A stretch of 64,000 nucleotides of DNA, taken from NCBI RefSeq assembly GCF_022049065.2, contig NZ_CP095743.1:449001-513000 (forward strand). The letters are read 5' to 3'. Under the pieces are notes generated by a model. The model saw nothing but the letters and a program-made list of their open reading frames with translations. It was not told the origin of the DNA and made no database searches. A program made the translations under genes and the position numbers. Shown here piece by piece: positions 61,902 to 64,000 of the stretch. Positions within the stretch are counted from its first letter, which is position 1. The number at the start of each line of letters is the position of its first letter. This DNA comes from Niallia sp. Man26. Its GTDB lineage: Bacteria > Bacillota > Bacilli > Bacillales > Cytobacillaceae.

Positions 61902-63092
61902 ATGAGCAGGGAGACTGTTACGTCATTAGAAACACCAAACAAGCAGCCGCTTGTTATATGGGTCATCTTTTTTGCAACCATCATTTCCTTTATGGGACTT
62001 GGGCTGGTTGATCCAATCCTGCCAGCGATTGCTGTGCAATTGGATGCGACACCAAGCCAGGTGTCTTTATTGTTTTCCAGCTATAACTTGATTACAGGAA
62101 TTGCTATGCTGATTACAGGAGTGGTTTCAAGCAGAATTGGTATAAAGTGGACGTTGTTGACAGGAATTTTGTTTACAATTGTCTTTGCTGGATTAGCTGG
62201 ATCGTCTAACGGTATTTGGCAGATTGTCGGTTTCCGCGGTGGATGGGGACTTGGGAATGCTTTATTTATCGCAACAGCGTTGTCCGCTATCGTAGGCCTG
62301 TCAACTGGTGGAACGGCAAAAGCGATAATTTTATATGAGGCAGCCATTGGACTGGGGATCTCAGTAGGACCTCTTCTAGGAGGAGAATTGGGTTCCATTT
62401 CGTGGAGAGGCCCATTTTTCGGTGTAAGCATATTAATGATTATTGCGTTTTTGGCATTATTGCTGAAAATGCCTAAATTAGAAAAGCCGAAGGTAAAAAG
62501 CTCTGTATTAGATCCGATCAAGGCACTTAAATACCCAGGCTTATTTCGGTTAGGCCTGACTGCCTTTTTATACAATATTGGATTCTTTACATTGATGGCG
62601 TACTCACCATTCGTAATGGAATTAGATGAACATGGTTTAGGATATGTCTTCTTAGGGTGGGGATTATGTCTCGCAATTACATCAGTCTTGATTGCGCCAA
62701 GGCTGCAGGAAAAATTCGGTACAATTAAATCCATGACTGCTATGCTGCTGTTATTTGCGCTGACTTTACTTACGATGGGTATTTGGACAGACAGCAAGGA
62801 AGTGGTTATCTTATCTGTTATTGTGGCAGGTCTTTTCTTAGGCACAAATAATACACTGATTACTACAGCCGTTATGGAGGTTGCTCCTGTTGAAAGAGCT
62901 ACAGCCTCAGCTGCTTACAGCTTTGTCCGCTTTTTTGGTGGTGCGGTTGGTCCATGGCTTGCAAATAAATTGGCAGAGGTTTATTCACCTCATGTGCCGT
63001 TTATAGTTGGAGCAGTGTTTGTATTGCTTGCGATGGTAACTGTTGCAACAGGCAGAAAACATCTTCATCACGTGGACCGGATTTCTCATTAA
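61902..63092 (+). CDS. MFS multidrug efflux transporter (YfmO-like)
   Basis: A 396-residue, 12-span major facilitator, the length of B. subtilis YfmO, to which the sequence is similar throughout (WVIFFATIISFMGLGLVDPILPAI, SQVSLLFSSYNLITGIAMLITGVVSSRIGIKWTLLTG, LYEAAIGLGISVGPLLGGELG). It exports drugs or metal-chelates by proton antiport; YfmO has been linked to copper efflux. The ATG at 61902 has AAGAAGG upstream. Regulated most likely by the divergent MerR protein. Confidence 0.88.
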   Translation: MSRETVTSLETPNKQPLVIWVIFFATIISFMGLGLVDPILPAIAVQLDATPSQVSLLFSSYNLITGIAMLITGVVSSRIGIKWTLLTGILFTIVFAGLAGSSNGIWQIVGFRGGWGLGNALFIATALSAIVGLSTGGTAKAIILYEAAIGLGISVGPLLGGELGSISWRGPFFGVSILMIIAFLALLLKMPKLEKPKVKSSVLDPIKALKYPGLFRLGLTAFLYNIGFFTLMAYSPFVMELDEHGLGYVFLGWGLCLAITSVLIAPRLQEKFGTIKSMTAMLLLFALTLLTMGIWTDSKEVVILSVIVAGLFLGTNNTLITTAVMEVAPVERATASAAYSFVRFFGGAVGPWLANKLAEVYSPHVPFIVGAVFVLLAMVTVATGRKHLHHVDRISH

Positions 63093-63122
63093 AAAAAGTA
63101 GACCATAGGGTCTACTTTTTTT
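63092..63122. terminator. Bidirectional terminator between MFS gene and topB
   Basis: AAAAAGTAGACC / GGTCTACTTTTT with a 4-nt loop, between convergent genes. Confidence 0.92.
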
Positions 63123-64000
63123 ATTTATCTTCATCCTTATTCATAGCGGCCTTTAATAAATCACCAAGGCTGTTACCGAAGCTTTCATCCTTCGTATACT
63201 TTTGCACAAGTTTGCGTTCTTCCTTTTTGCTGACGGATTTTTTACGGTCAGCAGCCTTTTCAACTACATTACATGAGCGGCATTGGAAGTATGTTCCTGC
63301 TACTCCGTTATGAATTTCCATTTTCTTATGGCATTGCGGGCAACGCTTGTTGGAAAGCTTAGGGTCCTTCCGTTTGCTGAAATTGCAATCCATGCTTGAG
63401 CAGACAAGAAGTTTGCCGTTTTTCGTGTTTTTCTCTTTCAAGAAAGATCCGCACTCAGGACATTTTGATCCAGTCAGATTTTGGATTTTATAGGCTTTAT
63501 TGCTATTTTTGATTTCCAAAATAAACTGCTTTGTCTGTTGCTTGATTTCCTCCATGAATTTATCTGGATTTGCTTTGCCTTTTGCAATATCTTCTAATTT
63601 TTTCTCCCATTGTGCTGTCAGCTCAGGCGACGTCAAGTCATCATTGACAAGTTCAAGGAGTTGTTTACCTTTTTGAGTTGAATAAAAGCGGCCGTTTTGT
63701 CGTTCTACAACCTCTGTGGCGACAAGACGCTCAATAATTTCTGCTCTTGTTGCTGGTGTACCAAGTCCGAATTTCTCCATTTTCCCGAGGATATCAGCCT
63801 CACTGTAGCGAAGCGGCGGCTCTGTCCACTTTTGTTCGCTTTTTATAGAATGAACACGGACCTCCTCACCTTGCTTCACGGAGCTTAGCAGAGGATTGTT
63901 TGCAATTTTTGCACCTGTTAATACTTTAAAGCCTGGTTCGATAACATTCGTATCGTGGATGACAAATTGATGTTCGCCAATTGTCAGTGTTGTCGCAATA
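63121..64000 (-). CDS. topB: DNA topoisomerase III, C-terminal part
   Basis: The frame is open to the right edge, so only the last 293 codons are present. The type IA segment PPLRYSEADILGKMEKFGLGTPATRAEIIERL is conserved and follows the active-site domain in this family; the catalytic Tyr is outside the window. Two Cys4 zinc elements follow (CPECGSF...CSSMDC and CPQCHKK...CRSC), then a basic Lys-rich tail. It decatenates and relaxes negatively supercoiled DNA. The internal GTG at 63879 is not the start. Confidence 0.9.
   Translation of the reverse strand, partial: IATTLTIGEHQFVIHDTNVIEPGFKVLTGAKIANNPLLSSVKQGEEVRVHSIKSEQKWTEPPLRYSEADILGKMEKFGLGTPATRAEIIERLVATEVVERQNGRFYSTQKGKQLLELVNDDLTSPELTAQWEKKLEDIAKGKANPDKFMEEIKQQTKQFILEIKNSNKAYKIQNLTGSKCPECGSFLKEKNTKNGKLLVCSSMDCNFSKRKDPKLSNKRCPQCHKKMEIHNGVAGTYFQCRSCNVVEKAADRKKSVSKKEERKLVQKYTKDESFGNSLGDLLKAAMNKDEDK

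Noticed and set aside
1..64000. CRISPR arrays, tRNA/rRNA genes, insertion sequences
   Set aside because: No regularly spaced direct repeats, cloverleaf-like sequences or transposase frames were recognised; a tRNAscan/IS search would settle it.

Overview
The window is chromosomal DNA from a low-GC, endospore-forming Bacillota, most likely a Bacillaceae species close to Bacillus/Niallia/Cytobacillus. The evidence is a spore-germination receptor operon (ger), a SpoVB/YkvU-type flippase with a SigE-like promoter, a stressosome RsbR protein, a LiaIH-FSR cell-envelope stress locus, strong AGGAGG ribosome sites, frequent TTG starts and many intrinsic terminators. No rRNA, tRNA, CRISPR array, transposase or prophage was seen. 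The genus cannot be fixed from the sequence alone.

Layout. 1-11 kb: a 5'-truncated GH13 alpha-glucosidase, a methyltransferase, a c-di-GMP protein (MHYT-degenerate GGDEF-EAL), a quinone/catechol module (HxlR regulator divergent from catechol dioxygenase), an RsbR paralogue, an amino-acid racemase divergent from a MocR regulator, a SepM/YlbL-type protease and a small membrane protein. 11.1-11.4 kb: a dispersed non-coding repeat. 11.8-14.5 kb: an unrecognised 912-residue TPR protein with a P-loop-like region lacking the catalytic Lys. 14.6-21.3 kb: glutaminyl-tRNA synthetase (unusual for Bacillaceae), azlCD with a divergent XRE-cupin regulator, an MFS pump and aspartokinase III. 21.3-29.9 kb: a likely nutrient-regulated operon (cre site and CodY-like box in its leader) with two tandem M20 amidohydrolases and a five-gene Opp/App-type peptide ABC importer. 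30.1-33.7 kb: a heterodimeric ABC exporter. 33.7-34.6 kb: a small alarmone synthetase (SasA/YwaC) behind a short upstream ORF and a promoter carrying a perfect palindrome. 34.8-41.4 kb: the DEAD-box helicase YfmL and a ger operon with two GerB-type subunits. 41.5-45.5 kb: a TPP riboswitch and thiazole operon (tenI-thiO-thiS-thiG-thiF). 45.6-49.2 kb: liaI-liaH and liaF-liaS-liaR. 49.4-64 kb: YkvU-like flippase, ECF sigma factor, CorA, thioesterase, EamA exporter/MocR pair, YetJ, MscL, acylphosphatase, AmpS aminopeptidase, HAD phosphatase, MerR/MFS pair (YfmP/YfmO-like) and the 3' part of topoisomerase III.

How the genes work together. Most of the window is ordinary core and accessory Bacillaceae chromosome in compact units, many pairing a regulator with a divergent target (catechol, azl, EamA, MFS). 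The parts most worth a second look are the TPR/pseudo-GTPase protein, the upstream ORF and palindrome before sasA, the apparent non-ATG/GTG/TTG start of azlC, the GlnRS gene and the doubly regulated M20-opp operon.
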